Part shown: positions 1 through 8,783 of the stretch, piece after piece
How positions within the stretch are numbered: the stretch's first letter is position 1
How the letters are laid out: the number at the start of each line of letters is the position of its first letter
Source: Chitinophagaceae bacterium
Lineage (GTDB): Bacteria; Bacteroidota; Bacteroidia; Chitinophagales; Chitinophagaceae
Direction: 5' to 3'
NCBI GenBank assembly: GCA_025934485.1
Contig: JAICXX010000030.1
Location: 1-45,979 of the forward strand
Length of the DNA: 45,979 nt
Notes under the pieces: model-generated
What the model saw: only the letters and a program-made list of their open reading frames with translations
Told to the model about the DNA's origin: nothing
Database searches by the model: none
Position numbers and translations under genes: made by a program

Positions 1-3000
1 CGGCGCATCCACCTCATCCAGGATACAGAACGGCGCCGGCTTGATCAAATAGATCGAGAACAGCAGCGCCGTAGCGGTCAGCGTCTTTTCCCCACCGCTT
101 AGCTGGCTTATCGAGGACGGGCGTTTGCCTTTTGGCTTGGCAACGATATCGATATTCGTCTCCGCAAGATTTTCGGGATTTTCCAGGATCATATCGGCCG
201 TATCCTCTTCCGTGAACAGAGACTTGAACACCCGCTGGAAATTCTCCCGTACTTTATTGAACGTATCCAGGAACTGCTGGTTAGCCGTAGCCTCCACCTC
301 CTGAATGGTCTGTAACAGACTGTCCTTCGCGCCCACGAGGTCGTTCTTCTGCTCCAGGATGAACTCATACCGTTTCTTCATCTCCGTGAACGCCTCGATA
401 GCCGTGGGGTTTACCTCACCCAGGTTCTCCAGCCGCTTCTTCATCTTGTCCGCCTTCTCCTGCAACTCTTCTGCAGACACTTCGCCCTTCCGGGGCTGAT
501 CGATGATATCGTCCAGGTTGATCTTGAATTCCACATGCAGCCGCTCCTTCATGCCCGCCAGTTGCAGCTTCAATTCGTTCAGCCGGTCCTTGATGCCGCT
601 GAGCAGATGCTCCAGTTGCTCCTTCTCCTTGACCTTATGCCGCAATTCGCTTTCCCGCTCACCCAACGCGTTGCGCAGATTGTAGTAAGCCTGGTCCGCC
701 TCATTCAGGGTCTTCTCCTCTTCTTCTTTCCGGCGCAACAGCTCGAGCAGGACGGCCTCCGAACCACCGAGCAGCTCTTCGCTTTCCGCGATACTCTCAT
801 TGGTTTGCTTCAGCTGCGAGGCATTGACCTCGACCTGGTTCCGTAGCTCATCGAGCTGCTTGCTCTTGAACTGTAGCTCCTGTTTCAGCCCGTTGATACG
901 GCTGTGCTGCCGCGTTACCTGCAGGTTGAATTCATTGTAGCCCGCCGAAGCATTGTTATAAGCCACTTCCGCAGAACGATAGTCGGCTTCGGCCGCCTGC
1001 GATTTTTCTTTCAGTTCGCCTACGATCCGCACCAGCTCGGACCAGGCATTGCGTGTATCTTCGATGCCGGCGATAGTCTCCTCGAGGTTCAGTTGCAGCT
1101 CTTCGAGCCGGTTCTGTGAAGACTCCTGCATGGAATGCAGGTTCTCGATCTTGTTCTCCAGCGAGAAGACTAAATTGGTCAACCGGTTGATATCTTCCTG
1201 CGTCGCGCGGATCGCGTGCTCCTTCAGCTGCTCGTTATACCCTATGACCTCGTTATGCTTTTCCTGGATGGCCGTCTTGAGATCGCCAACCGCCGTTTGC
1301 AGCCCGCGTATCTCTTGTTGCAGCTTCTCCAGATTCTTGGCCCTGCCGATCTTCTTGCCCTCAAATAATCCCACGCTTCCACCAGTCAGCGAGTACTTTC
1401 CTTTCACGTACTTACCCGTTCTCTCCAGCACCACGGCGCCGTTGCTGTTCGCCATCGCCGCTTCGTTCTCGGCGATATAGACATTCCCCAGCAGATGCTC
1501 GGCCAGCCGCCGGTAGCTGTCATCGACTTCGATAACGCTCATCGCCGGGATCATTCCTTCGAGTGCATGCCCTTCGGCCACAGGCAGACCCGCGATCTTA
1601 TCCAACAGGAAGAAATTGGCCTTCCCTTTTTTATTGTTGTCGAGCAGGTGCACGGCCTGCATGCCCTGCTCCAGATTGCCCACAATGTAATAATTGAGAA
1701 ACGGTTCGAGCACATTCTCGACCGCAGCCCTGAATTCCTCCTTCACATAAATGATGTCTGACAAAATAGGAGCGTTCTGGTTCCAATTGGGATTCTTATG
1801 CAGGAATTTGATACTCTCGGGATAGCCTTCCATCGAATCGATCAGGCTCTTGAGCAGATCGTGTTCGTTCTTTTTCGCATCCAGGACCCGGCTTTCATCC
1901 GCGAGCTTCTGCCGTAGCACCTCCAGCTGTCCCTGGGCCTGAAGGATATTCTCCTTGGTCCGTTCGTGCTGCTCCTGCAGCTGCCGCAGGCTGCCCTGTT
2001 TTGCTTCGAGATCCTGTTCTTTGGAGACCCGTTCTTCTTCGAGCTGTTTCAGCTGGCTGTCGCGCACCGTCCGCTCTTCTTCCAGCTGCCGGATGCTCCG
2101 TTGCAGATTCTGAATGGACGTGTCAGCCACTGCAACCTTCTTTTCGGCCTCGAACTGGTCGCGCTGGATCTGCGCATTTTCCCGCCGCAATGCGTCAACC
2201 GTCACCCGCCTTTCATCGAAGGCTTTACGACTGTCGTCCACAGAATCCTTCAAAGACTCCAGCTGCTCCTGCAGCCCGGATAGTTTATTCTCTTCCTCCG
2301 CCGCCTGCGCCCGGGTAAAGACAATGCTCTCATCCAACCCTTTGAGCTGTCCTTCGCTCTTCTGAAGGAACTCGTGCAGCGAACCCTCTTTCTCCTTCAG
2401 GAAGTTCAACCGTTGCGACGCCAGGTTCTTCTCATTCTCCTTCGTCCGCAGATTCTGTAGAAGATCATTGAACGTATGTTGCATGGATTGCAGGGCCCGC
2501 TCTTTTTCAATAAACCCAACCCGCTCCTGCTCCAGCCCCGCCTCTTCGGTAGCGATGATGGCTTCCAGACGGATCTTCCGATCAGTCTCCGTCTCCGATT
2601 GTTCATTCAGCTCGCGATAGGTCAGGTTAAACCCTTCCAATGCGGCTTTCGCCAGCTCGATACTCAGTTCTCTGTATTCTTTCTTGATCTCGTAATATTT
2701 CTCGGCCTTTTTTGCCTGGTTTTCCAGGCTTTTCAGCTGGTTGTTGATCTCGAATAACAGGTCCTCGATCCGGGAAAGGTCCTGTTCGGTGGCATCCAGT
2801 TTGGACCGGGCCTCTTTCTTCCGGGTCTTATAGATCGTCACCCCTGCCGCCTGTTCAAGCATCCGCCGACGGCTGTTCTCTTTGTCTTTGATGATATCGT
2901 CCACCATGCCCAGCTCGATGATGGCATAGCTGTCGGTGCTCACCCCGGTATCCATGAAAAGATTTTGAATATCTTTCAACCGGCAGGACACGTCATTCAG

Positions 3001-3339
3001 CCGATACTCGCTTTCCCCGGATTTATAGAATTTACGGGTAACCGTCACCGTGCTGAATTCGGTAGGCAGCAGGTTCTTCGTGTTTTCAAAGGTCAGGCTC
3101 ACTTCGGCCAGTCCGGAGGCGCTTCTCGTCTTACTCCCATTGAAAACAAGGCTCTCCAGGTTCTCACTCCGGAGATGACTGATCTTCTGTTCCCCAATGA
3201 CCCAGCGGATACTGTCAATGATATTGCTCTTCCCGCAGCCATTGGGGCCGATGATGCCCGTGATGCCTTCATCAAAGCTGATATAGGTCTTATCGGCAAA
3301 ACTTTTGAATCCTTTAATTTCGAGGCTCTTTAATCGCAC
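1..3339 (-). CDS. smc: Chromosome segregation ATPase SMC (3' end outside window)
   Basis: SMC forms the V-shaped ATPase that, with ScpA and ScpB, organises and segregates the chromosome. The first 1113 residues are present; families of this type run near 1180, so about 65 residues lie beyond base 1. Visible parts: Walker A GPNGCGKS at residues 31-38, a long coiled coil, a hinge at about 505-665 (it contains LTGGSVG), the return coiled coil, the ABC signature LSGGEK from residue 1080, and Walker B with ILDEVD and catalytic Glu1109. No ATG fits: the only plausible start is GTG at 3339, giving an N-terminus that reads (M)RLKSLEIKGFKSFADK, the standard SMC start. Many apparent plus-strand reading frames here are antisense shadows of the coiled coil. 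Confidence 0.97.
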   Translation of the reverse strand, partial: MRLKSLEIKGFKSFADKTYISFDEGITGIIGPNGCGKSNIIDSIRWVIGEQKISHLRSENLESLVFNGSKTRSASGLAEVSLTFENTKNLLPTEFSTVTVTRKFYKSGESEYRLNDVSCRLKDIQNLFMDTGVSTDSYAIIELGMVDDIIKDKENSRRRMLEQAAGVTIYKTRKKEARSKLDATEQDLSRIEDLLFEINNQLKSLENQAKKAEKYYEIKKEYRELSIELAKAALEGFNLTYRELNEQSETETDRKIRLEAIIATEEAGLEQERVGFIEKERALQSMQHTFNDLLQNLRTKENEKNLASQRLNFLKEKEGSLHEFLQKSEGQLKGLDESIVFTRAQAAEEENKLSGLQEQLESLKDSVDDSRKAFDERRVTVDALRRENAQIQRDQFEAEKKVAVADTSIQNLQRSIRQLEEERTVRDSQLKQLEEERVSKEQDLEAKQGSLRQLQEQHERTKENILQAQGQLEVLRQKLADESRVLDAKKNEHDLLKSLIDSMEGYPESIKFLHKNPNWNQNAPILSDIIYVKEEFRAAVENVLEPFLNYYIVGNLEQGMQAVHLLDNNKKGKANFFLLDKIAGLPVAEGHALEGMIPAMSVIEVDDSYRRLAEHLLGNVYIAENEAAMANSNGAVVLERTGKYVKGKYSLTGGSVGLFEGKKIGRAKNLEKLQQEIRGLQTAVGDLKTAIQEKHNEVIGYNEQLKEHAIRATQEDINRLTNLVFSLENKIENLHSMQESSQNRLEELQLNLEETIAGIEDTRNAWSELVRIVGELKEKSQAAEADYRSAEVAYNNASAGYNEFNLQVTRQHSRINGLKQELQFKSKQLDELRNQVEVNASQLKQTNESIAESEELLGGSEAVLLELLRRKEEEEKTLNEADQAYYNLRNALGERESELRHKVKEKEQLEHLLSGIKDRLNELKLQLAGMKERLHVEFKINLDDIIDQPRKGEVSAEELQEKADKMKKRLENLGEVNPTAIEAFTEMKKRYEFILEQKNDLVGAKDSLLQTIQEVEATANQQFLDTFNKVRENFQRVFKSLFTEEDTADMILENPENLAETNIDIVAKPKGKRPSSISQLSGGEKTLTATALLFSIYLIKPAPFCILDEVDAP

Positions 3340-3516
3340 AATACAAAAATTTATATATTCACACTTTCGACGGCAGGGCTCAACGCCCGTTCCGGCAGCC
3401 GACAAACCTAATGTAAAATAGCTAATTCGCCGGGAAAATCGTTTTGCTCCATCAGGAGCTGTTGAAAACTCGTTAATAACAATTTTGATCGTATATTTAG
3501 ACAAAACCGCTATATC

Positions 3517-4353
3517 ATGAATAATGTCATTGTTCCCATCGATTTTTCGGAAACTTCCAAGAACGCCGCGCGTTACGCCGCGCATATCTCGACGCTGATC
3601 CCCGACGCCCATTTGATCCTGTACAATGTGTTTGATACGCTCGAATATGGTTCGGACAGCAGCCCCCTGGGCACGGAAGGAGAAGAAGACGCAAGCCGGA
3701 AAGCGATCGTGGAACTCGCCCTTGCCAGTGTTCAATCCGAGCTTTCCACCATCACCAGCGCCAGGATCTCCTGCGTGGCGGAAGAGAACAATCGCTTCCT
3801 GGATACCCTCGAAGAATATGTAAAAAGGAACAATATACAGCTGATCGTCATGGGTATCACCGGCGCTACCCGTTTGGGCCAGGTCCTCATGGGCAGCAAC
3901 GCGCTGAACATCGTGAAACGCGCCATCGCTCCCACCATCATCGTGCCGCCGGATACACATTCCCAAAGCGCCAAGAACGTGCTCCTGCTTACGGATTTCA
4001 AAGACGTCGAGAGCACGATCCCCATTCCTACGGTAAAATCCGTGCTGAACCTCTTCAAACCCCACCTGTATATCGTCAACGTCGACCACGAACACTATGT
4101 CCAGGTCACAGATGAATACAAAGCCGAACGCGCCAAGCTGGAAAGCCAGCTCCAGGAGTTCAATCCCGAATTCTATTTCATCCGCCTGTTCGATTTCGTG
4201 GAAGCCACCAATCAGTTCGTCTCCGACTACAAGATCGATCTGATCCTCACCTTCCCGCGGAAACACTCGTTCCTTTCCGGCATGTTCAAGACGTCCAGCA
4301 CCAAACAGCTGGCCTATCATAGCCATGTACCCATTGCCGCCATCAATGTCTGA
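3517..4353 (+). CDS. Tandem-domain universal stress protein (UspA family)
   Basis: The 278-residue protein has two Usp folds in one chain, a common Bacteroidota form. The first domain (about 1-146) begins with the typical VPIDFSETSKNA stretch and carries the ATP-binding signature G-x2-G-x9-G-S at Gly113, Gly116, Gly126 and Ser127. The second domain (about 150-278) lacks an intact copy of this motif, having FLSGMFKTSSTKQ in its place, so probably only the first half binds nucleotide. Usp proteins are cytoplasmic and linked to stress survival; the exact role is unknown. The stop codon overlaps the start of the downstream methyltransferase gene by 8 bases, which suggests co-transcription. Confidence 0.93.
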   Translation: MNNVIVPIDFSETSKNAARYAAHISTLIPDAHLILYNVFDTLEYGSDSSPLGTEGEEDASRKAIVELALASVQSELSTITSARISCVAEENNRFLDTLEEYVKRNNIQLIVMGITGATRLGQVLMGSNALNIVKRAIAPTIIVPPDTHSQSAKNVLLLTDFKDVESTIPIPTVKSVLNLFKPHLYIVNVDHEHYVQVTDEYKAERAKLESQLQEFNPEFYFIRLFDFVEATNQFVSDYKIDLILTFPRKHSFLSGMFKTSSTKQLAYHSHVPIAAINV

Positions 4354-4999
4354 TGAACGCTATTGGGACGAACGCTACCTGCAGGGGCACATGGGCTGGG
4401 ACATCGGCGATGTCTCGCCGCCCCTGCGGGTTTATTTCGATCAGCTCACCGATAAGCGGATCGCCATCCTCATCCCCGGCTGCGGCAATAGTTACGAAGC
4501 GGAATATCTACTGCAAAACGGCTTTACCAACATCACCTTACTGGATATCTCACCCGTCCTCATCGGCCGCCTTCGCGAACGATTCCCCGCCACCCCGGCC
4601 CTCACCCTCCTGGAAGCCGATTTCTTCAACCACCATGGCCCACATCACCCTTCGGCCGCGAGCCCAGCAGGTGGGTACGATCTTATCGTCGAACAAACCT
4701 TTTTCTGCGCCCTCGACCCCACAAAACGTCCCGCTTACGTCGATCAAATGCATCGCCTGCTAAAGCCCGGCGGCCACCTCGCAGGCCTGCTCTTCGACCG
4801 CGATTTTCCGGGCGGGCCTCCCTTTGGCGGCCACCGCGAAGAATACCAACATTTGTTTGAGAAAAAATTCGAGATCAAAGCCCTCGCTCCCTGCTACAAT
4901 TCCGTCAAACCCCGCGCCGGAACGGAGTTGTTCCTGATCGCGATCAAGCCTGAGGTGGAAAATTTACATTCCGATAGACCTCCGCTAAGGGAATACTAA
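4346..4999 (+). CDS. TPMT-family SAM-dependent methyltransferase
   Basis: A 217-residue class I methyltransferase of the thiopurine S-methyltransferase family (PF05724). Residues 4-11 read ERYWDERY and the SAM-binding loop is IPGCGNSYE at about 43-51; EQTFFCALDP further on is also typical of the family. The natural substrate in bacteria is usually unknown; thiol, selenium and tellurium methylation are reported for relatives. I chose ATG 4346 rather than the upstream in-frame codon at 4325 because it gives the usual family N-terminus and an 8-base overlap with the preceding stop. The 3' end runs 56 bases into the convergent Uma2 gene. Confidence 0.9.
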   Translation: MSDERYWDERYLQGHMGWDIGDVSPPLRVYFDQLTDKRIAILIPGCGNSYEAEYLLQNGFTNITLLDISPVLIGRLRERFPATPALTLLEADFFNHHGPHHPSAASPAGGYDLIVEQTFFCALDPTKRPAYVDQMHRLLKPGGHLAGLLFDRDFPGGPPFGGHREEYQHLFEKKFEIKALAPCYNSVKPRAGTELFLIAIKPEVENLHSDRPPLREY

Positions 5000-5537
5000 T
5001 ACCGACAGAAGCAATTAACAGTTGCGCAGTGAGATCTTCTATCGTCTCAAATTTCCAGGCCCCGTTCTCTTCTCGCCTGCTGATCTCAATAAAAGGCCTG
5101 GTAGTGTCAACCAGGAAGTATTCTTTAAAAGAGGGAATTTGGCGATAGAAGAAGAATTTCTTTCCGCGGTCATGATCTTCGTTGGAGGGCGATAATACTT
5201 CGAAGACGACCATCGGATTTTTAAGCGTGTCGAACTGGGCGTCTGTCAATTCAGGCTGGCCGCATACAAATGTAACATCCGGATACATATAGCACTCACC
5301 GGAAGGAACAGCGATCCGGATATCACTGGGCAGGACCTCACACGGCTTATCTTTTAATTCACCCCTTATTTCACCCAGCAGATTAGCAACCAGTCGGTTA
5401 TGTACTAATGAAGCACCTGCCATAGCAATTATCTTACCTTGAAAGTATTCATGTTTTTCCTTAGAAATCCTTTCAAGGGCAAGATACTCCTGGGGAGTAG
5501 CAAATGTAACTGTCGGTTTGACTGCAGGTACTGCCAT
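4944..5537 (-). CDS. Uma2-family restriction-endonuclease-like protein (DUF820)
   Basis: This 197-residue protein matches the Uma2/DUF820 family (PF05685), which has a PD-(D/E)XK nuclease fold. Visible parts are the N-terminal TPQEYLALERISKEKHEYF stretch, the core acidic residues in PSDIRIAV, YPDVTFVCG and VVFEVLSPS, and the late lysine in FKEYFLVD. The role of these proteins is unsettled; they often occur in many copies in cyanobacteria and Bacteroidota. An in-frame TTG at 5543 lies inside the predicted promoter box, so ATG 5537 is preferred. The 3' 56 bases overlap, on the opposite strand, the end of the methyltransferase gene. Confidence 0.9.
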   Translation of the reverse strand: MAVPAVKPTVTFATPQEYLALERISKEKHEYFQGKIIAMAGASLVHNRLVANLLGEIRGELKDKPCEVLPSDIRIAVPSGECYMYPDVTFVCGQPELTDAQFDTLKNPMVVFEVLSPSNEDHDRGKKFFFYRQIPSFKEYFLVDTTRPFIEISRREENGAWKFETIEDLTAQLLIASVGISIPLAEVYRNVNFPPQA

Positions 5538-5540
5538 ACC

Positions 5541-5556
5541 CAAATTTACATTTTTT
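5541..5556 (-). promoter_or_regulatory. TAnnTTTG-type -7 box with A-tract, upstream of Uma2 gene
   Basis: On the minus strand an A-tract is followed by TAAATTTG, a perfect match to the Bacteroidota -7 consensus TAnnTTTG, ending only 3 bases before ATG 5537. No TTTG -33 element lies at the usual distance. The same 16 bases occur upstream of aguB at 7571-7586. Confidence 0.5.
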
Positions 5557-5568
5557 CCCCGAACCCTC

Positions 5569-6612
5569 CTACACCGCCGGCTCCTGCTGGCTCAAACAGT
5601 GAAAGCTCCCCAGCCCCCAGATGATATCGGTGGAATCGATACCCACCACGCGACGCGCCGGAAAACATTCCTGGATGATGCCAAGCGCCTTTTCGTCCCT
5701 GTCACACCGGAACGTCGGCACGATCACCGATTCATTGGCGATATAGAAATTCGCATAGGAAGCGGGCAGCCGCTGATCCTCATAGACCACCGCTTCCGGC
5801 ATCGGCAGCTCGACGATGTTCAGCTGCTTACCGTCCAAAAGCCGCATCGTGGAAAGTGTCGCCAGATTATTGCGCAGCAAGGTATAATTCTCATCGGTCG
5901 CATCCTCTTCGATCACCGTGATCACAGTATCTTCGTTGACAAACCTGACGGTATCATCGATATGCCCATCCGTATCATCGCCTACGATCCCTTCGGCTAC
6001 CCAAAGGATCTGCTCGACGCCATAATATTCCCGCAGGTATTCTTCGATCTTTTCGCGGTCGAGATGCGGATTCCGGTTTGGGTTCAGCAGGCAGCAACTC
6101 GATGTAAGCAAAGTTCCCTTACCATTGAACTCCACCGAACCGCCTTCCATGACGATACCCGGATGATACACCGGCAGCCCGAGCTCCTTGCCGATCAGCG
6201 TCGGGACCACGTCATCTAATTCATAAGGAGGATACTTATTGCCCCAGGCATTATAGTTCCAGTCGACAATGGCTTTTTGTCTAAGCGCAGGATTGATCAC
6301 GAAGGCCGGGCCGTGATCCCGGCACCACGCATCGTTGGTAGGATGAAAAAAGAACCGCACCATATCCATATCGACACCGGCCGCCTCCAAATGGGCGGTT
6401 GCAGCCGCCTGCATCGCCGCATCGGCGACATTGATACAGACTTCCTCGCCTTTGGCCAGCTCCTTCACAAACGCACTGTAATGGGGATAGATCGCTCCGA
6501 TCTTACCGGGCCATGAGGCCTCTTTATGCGGCCAGCTCAGCCAGGTAGCCGCATGCCGGTGAAATTCCGCGGGAAAAAAAAACCCTTCCTGTTTCGGTGT
6601 CGCTGTGGTCAT
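5569..6612 (-). CDS. aguA: Agmatine deiminase (agmatine iminohydrolase)
   Basis: The enzyme converts agmatine to N-carbamoylputrescine and ammonia, in the route from arginine to putrescine. The 347-residue protein belongs to the peptidyl-arginine-deiminase-type guanidino-group family (PF04371). Evidence: TWLSWPHKEASWPG near the N-terminus, the WCRDHGP substrate-pocket motif, DDTDGHIDD, and the catalytic cysteine in SFHCLSQQ near residue 339. An upstream in-frame start at 6639 would add nine residues encoded by a degenerate intergenic repeat, so ATG 6612 is preferred. The gene lies downstream of aguB on the same strand, which encodes the next enzyme, so the two probably form an operon. Confidence 0.94.
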   Translation of the reverse strand: MTTATPKQEGFFFPAEFHRHAATWLSWPHKEASWPGKIGAIYPHYSAFVKELAKGEEVCINVADAAMQAAATAHLEAAGVDMDMVRFFFHPTNDAWCRDHGPAFVINPALRQKAIVDWNYNAWGNKYPPYELDDVVPTLIGKELGLPVYHPGIVMEGGSVEFNGKGTLLTSSCCLLNPNRNPHLDREKIEEYLREYYGVEQILWVAEGIVGDDTDGHIDDTVRFVNEDTVITVIEEDATDENYTLLRNNLATLSTMRLLDGKQLNIVELPMPEAVVYEDQRLPASYANFYIANESVIVPTFRCDRDEKALGIIQECFPARRVVGIDSTDIIWGLGSFHCLSQQEPAV

Positions 6613-6662
6613 ATGATTGGGCTTTAGCCGGCGCCACATCGGCCTCCGGTTTCAGTTTACCG
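6613..6662. repeat. Possible degenerate copy of the dispersed three-stem repeat
   Basis: The plus strand here reads ATGATTGGGCTTTAGCCGGCG, close to TAATGATTGGCTTTCAGCCGGCG in the copy near 40846-40868. The rest of the copy is poorly conserved, with no clear first hairpin. It lies between aguB and aguA. This is the weakest assignment in the family. Confidence 0.4.
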
Positions 6663-6687
6663 CGGTGGCTCCGCGGCCCGCGGTGTA

Positions 6688-7563
6688 CTAGTCTTCGTCG
6701 ATATAGCGTTTCGTAATGGGTTGATAGGAATCGATCCGGCGGTCACGCAGAAAAGGCCAGTGTGTCCGGTACCGGTCCGTAGCCGCAGTGTCGATCTCCA
6801 CCACCGGCGTCTCCTCCTGCTCGTGCGACGCCTGGTAAACGACGCTCCCAAAAGGGTTCGACACAAACGACCCACCCCAGAATTTCATCGCCCCATCCTG
6901 TTCGAGGCCCACGCGGTTCACACTCACCACATACACGCCATTAGCCACGGCATGCCCACGCTGAATGGTTTGCCAGGCATTGTATTGCTCCGTATTGGTA
7001 GCCGCATCCTGGCTCGTTGCCCAGCCGATCGCCGTAGGATAGAAGAGGATCTCCGCACCCATGAGCGCCGTGATCCTCGCCGCCTCCGGATACCACTGGT
7101 CCCAGCAGATCAGCACACCGAGCGTGGCGAACTTTGTCTTGAAGACCTTATACCCCAGATCACCGGGGGTGAAATAGAATTTTTCGTAATAAGCAGGATC
7201 ATCCGGGATATGCATCTTCCGATACTTTCCAAGATAGCTGCCGTCGGCATCCAGTACAGCGGTGGTATTGTGATAAATCCCTTGTGCCCGCTTCTCAAAA
7301 AGCGAGGCGATGATCACCACACCCAGCTCCCCGGCCAGCTTACCAAGGGCATTGGTCGACTCCCCGGGTATCGGTTCGGCCAGCTTGAAGTTCTCGTAAT
7401 CCTCCACGTCACAAAAGTACAGGGACGTGAACAGCTCCTGGAGACAAACGATCTGCGCACCCTTGGCAGCCGCTTCCCTCACCTTTTTTATAGCCTTTTG
7501 GAGATTTCCCGCTTTGTCGGCCGTGCAGCTCATTTGCACGAGCCCTACTTTAACTTTAGTCAT
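6688..7563 (-). CDS. aguB: N-carbamoylputrescine amidase
   Basis: A 291-residue nitrilase-superfamily amidohydrolase that removes the carbamoyl group of N-carbamoylputrescine to give putrescine, CO2 and ammonia. The catalytic triad is visible as Glu43 (LQELF), Lys116 (KYRKMHIPD) and Cys153 (LICWDQWYPE). The length and the motif HIPDDPAYYEKFYFTPGD fit AguB rather than a general nitrilase. It is followed on the same strand by agmatine deiminase after about 75 bases, so these two adjacent steps of the pathway sit together. No arginine decarboxylase is seen in the window. Confidence 0.95.
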   Translation of the reverse strand: MTKVKVGLVQMSCTADKAGNLQKAIKKVREAAAKGAQIVCLQELFTSLYFCDVEDYENFKLAEPIPGESTNALGKLAGELGVVIIASLFEKRAQGIYHNTTAVLDADGSYLGKYRKMHIPDDPAYYEKFYFTPGDLGYKVFKTKFATLGVLICWDQWYPEAARITALMGAEILFYPTAIGWATSQDAATNTEQYNAWQTIQRGHAVANGVYVVSVNRVGLEQDGAMKFWGGSFVSNPFGSVVYQASHEQEETPVVEIDTAATDRYRTHWPFLRDRRIDSYQPITKRYIDED

Positions 7564-7570
7564 AGCGGCG

Positions 7571-7586
7571 CAAATTTACATTTTTT
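7571..7586 (-). promoter_or_regulatory. TAnnTTTG-type -7 box with A-tract, upstream of aguB
   Basis: The minus strand carries an A-tract and then TAAATTTG, 7 bases before the aguB ATG at 7563. The 16 bases are identical to those upstream of the Uma2 gene. The -33 element is not recognisable. Confidence 0.5.
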
Positions 7587-7615
7587 TTACGCCATTTGCG
7601 GGCCCATTTATGCCA

Positions 7616-8683
7616 CTATTTGCGCCCCATCTGCCGCAGAAAAGCGACGTGTGAAGCCACGGCATACCGCACCCGCGGATATTCGATATAGACCAGACCA
7701 TATTCGAGACAGGCCTGCCGGATGATCTTGCTGATCGCCGGATAATGAACGTGGGATATTTTGGGGAAAAGATGATGCTCGATCTGGAAATTGAGTCCGC
7801 CCACCAGCCAGGATACCACCGGGTTGCCCGTAGCGAAATTCGCGGTCGTTTTGATCTGATGTACCGCCCATTCGTCCTCCATCTTGCCCGTGGCCTCGTC
7901 GGCAACCGGGAAAGCCGTATGCTCCACCGTATGCGCCAGCTGAAAGACCATGCTCAGCACAAAACCGGCAACCGTCGTGAAGATGACAAAGCTGATCATC
8001 CAGTCGTACCAGCCCAGCCGGTAGATCGGCAATGCTACGAAGATAAAGGCATGAAAAGCCTTGAACCCCCAGAAAACGAAATGATCGCCCAAACTCATCT
8101 TTTTGAGTGGCATCGCCCCGATATGACGTTTGAAATATTTCTGATAATCCAGCACAAAGATCCAAAAGATATAAAGGACACTATACAAGACCCAGAAATA
8201 CAAATGCTGATAACGATGCATCCGGTATTTTTTCTGCGTCTCACTCATCCGCATCCAGGGCTGGATATCGATATCGTCGTCTATCCCGTCCACATTGGTG
8301 TAAGCATGGTGCACCACATTATGCTTCATATTCCACATAAAGCTGTTCCCGCCCAGGATGTTCAACGAAAAGGCCGCCAGGCTGTTGACCCATTTATATT
8401 TGGAAAAACTGCCATGTGCGCCGTCATGCATGACGTTGAAACCAATGGCCGCCACCAGTCCGCCCAAAAGCACGCTCTCCAGGATCGCCCAGAACGCATT
8501 GGGGGTGAAAAAGACCAGGTGGATATAGATGAACGCAAAGCTGACCATCAGGATCACCGCCTTGATGAACAGATTGTAGTTGCCGGTCTGAGAGGTCCCT
8601 ACCTCTTCAAAGTAGTTACCGATCCGCTTTTTAAGTTCGGAATGAAAACTTTGGGTGGCTTGTGTGAATTTAGGTAGAGACAT
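7616..8683 (-). CDS. Membrane fatty acid desaturase (acyl-CoA/acyl-lipid type)
   Basis: A 355-residue integral membrane di-iron desaturase (PF00487). All three histidine boxes are present: HDGAH at 86-90, HNVVHH at 121-126 and QIEHH at 300-304. Gln in place of the first His of box three is characteristic of front-end (delta-5/delta-6-like) desaturases, although bacterial members vary in position specificity and the fused cytochrome b5 domain is absent. Hydrophobic segments lie at about 40-60, 65-83, 163-180, 203-222 and 228-248. The enzyme probably introduces a double bond into membrane acyl chains for membrane fluidity. It is a separate unit from aguB, 52 bases away. Confidence 0.93.
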   Translation of the reverse strand: MSLPKFTQATQSFHSELKKRIGNYFEEVGTSQTGNYNLFIKAVILMVSFAFIYIHLVFFTPNAFWAILESVLLGGLVAAIGFNVMHDGAHGSFSKYKWVNSLAAFSLNILGGNSFMWNMKHNVVHHAYTNVDGIDDDIDIQPWMRMSETQKKYRMHRYQHLYFWVLYSVLYIFWIFVLDYQKYFKRHIGAMPLKKMSLGDHFVFWGFKAFHAFIFVALPIYRLGWYDWMISFVIFTTVAGFVLSMVFQLAHTVEHTAFPVADEATGKMEDEWAVHQIKTTANFATGNPVVSWLVGGLNFQIEHHLFPKISHVHYPAISKIIRQACLEYGLVYIEYPRVRYAVASHVAFLRQMGRK

Positions 8684-8703
8684 GATTGAATTTAAATGAG
8701 ATG

Positions 8704-8711
8704 CAAAAATA
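8704..8711 (-). promoter_or_regulatory. -7 box TATTTTTG upstream of desaturase gene
   Basis: A perfect TAnnTTTG match on the minus strand, 20 bases before the ATG at 8683. No clear TTTG is seen at the usual -33 spacing. Confidence 0.45.
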
Positions 8712-8783
8712 CCTTTTTAAGCGGGGATTTGGTGTTAAAGGACAGACAATTTAAACGTCTTGAGTACCTATATTGTTGTCGAC

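Noticed and set aside
305-3333. Plus-strand reading frames of 60-140 codons across the first 3.3 kb
   Set aside because: They are antisense to smc, whose frame, coiled coil, Walker motifs and hinge are continuous on the minus strand.
3360-3445. Possible repeat copy upstream of smc (contains CTAATG and GGGC/GCCC)
   Set aside because: The order of parts is wrong: the hairpin lies before, not after, CTAATG, and no long first hairpin is seen.
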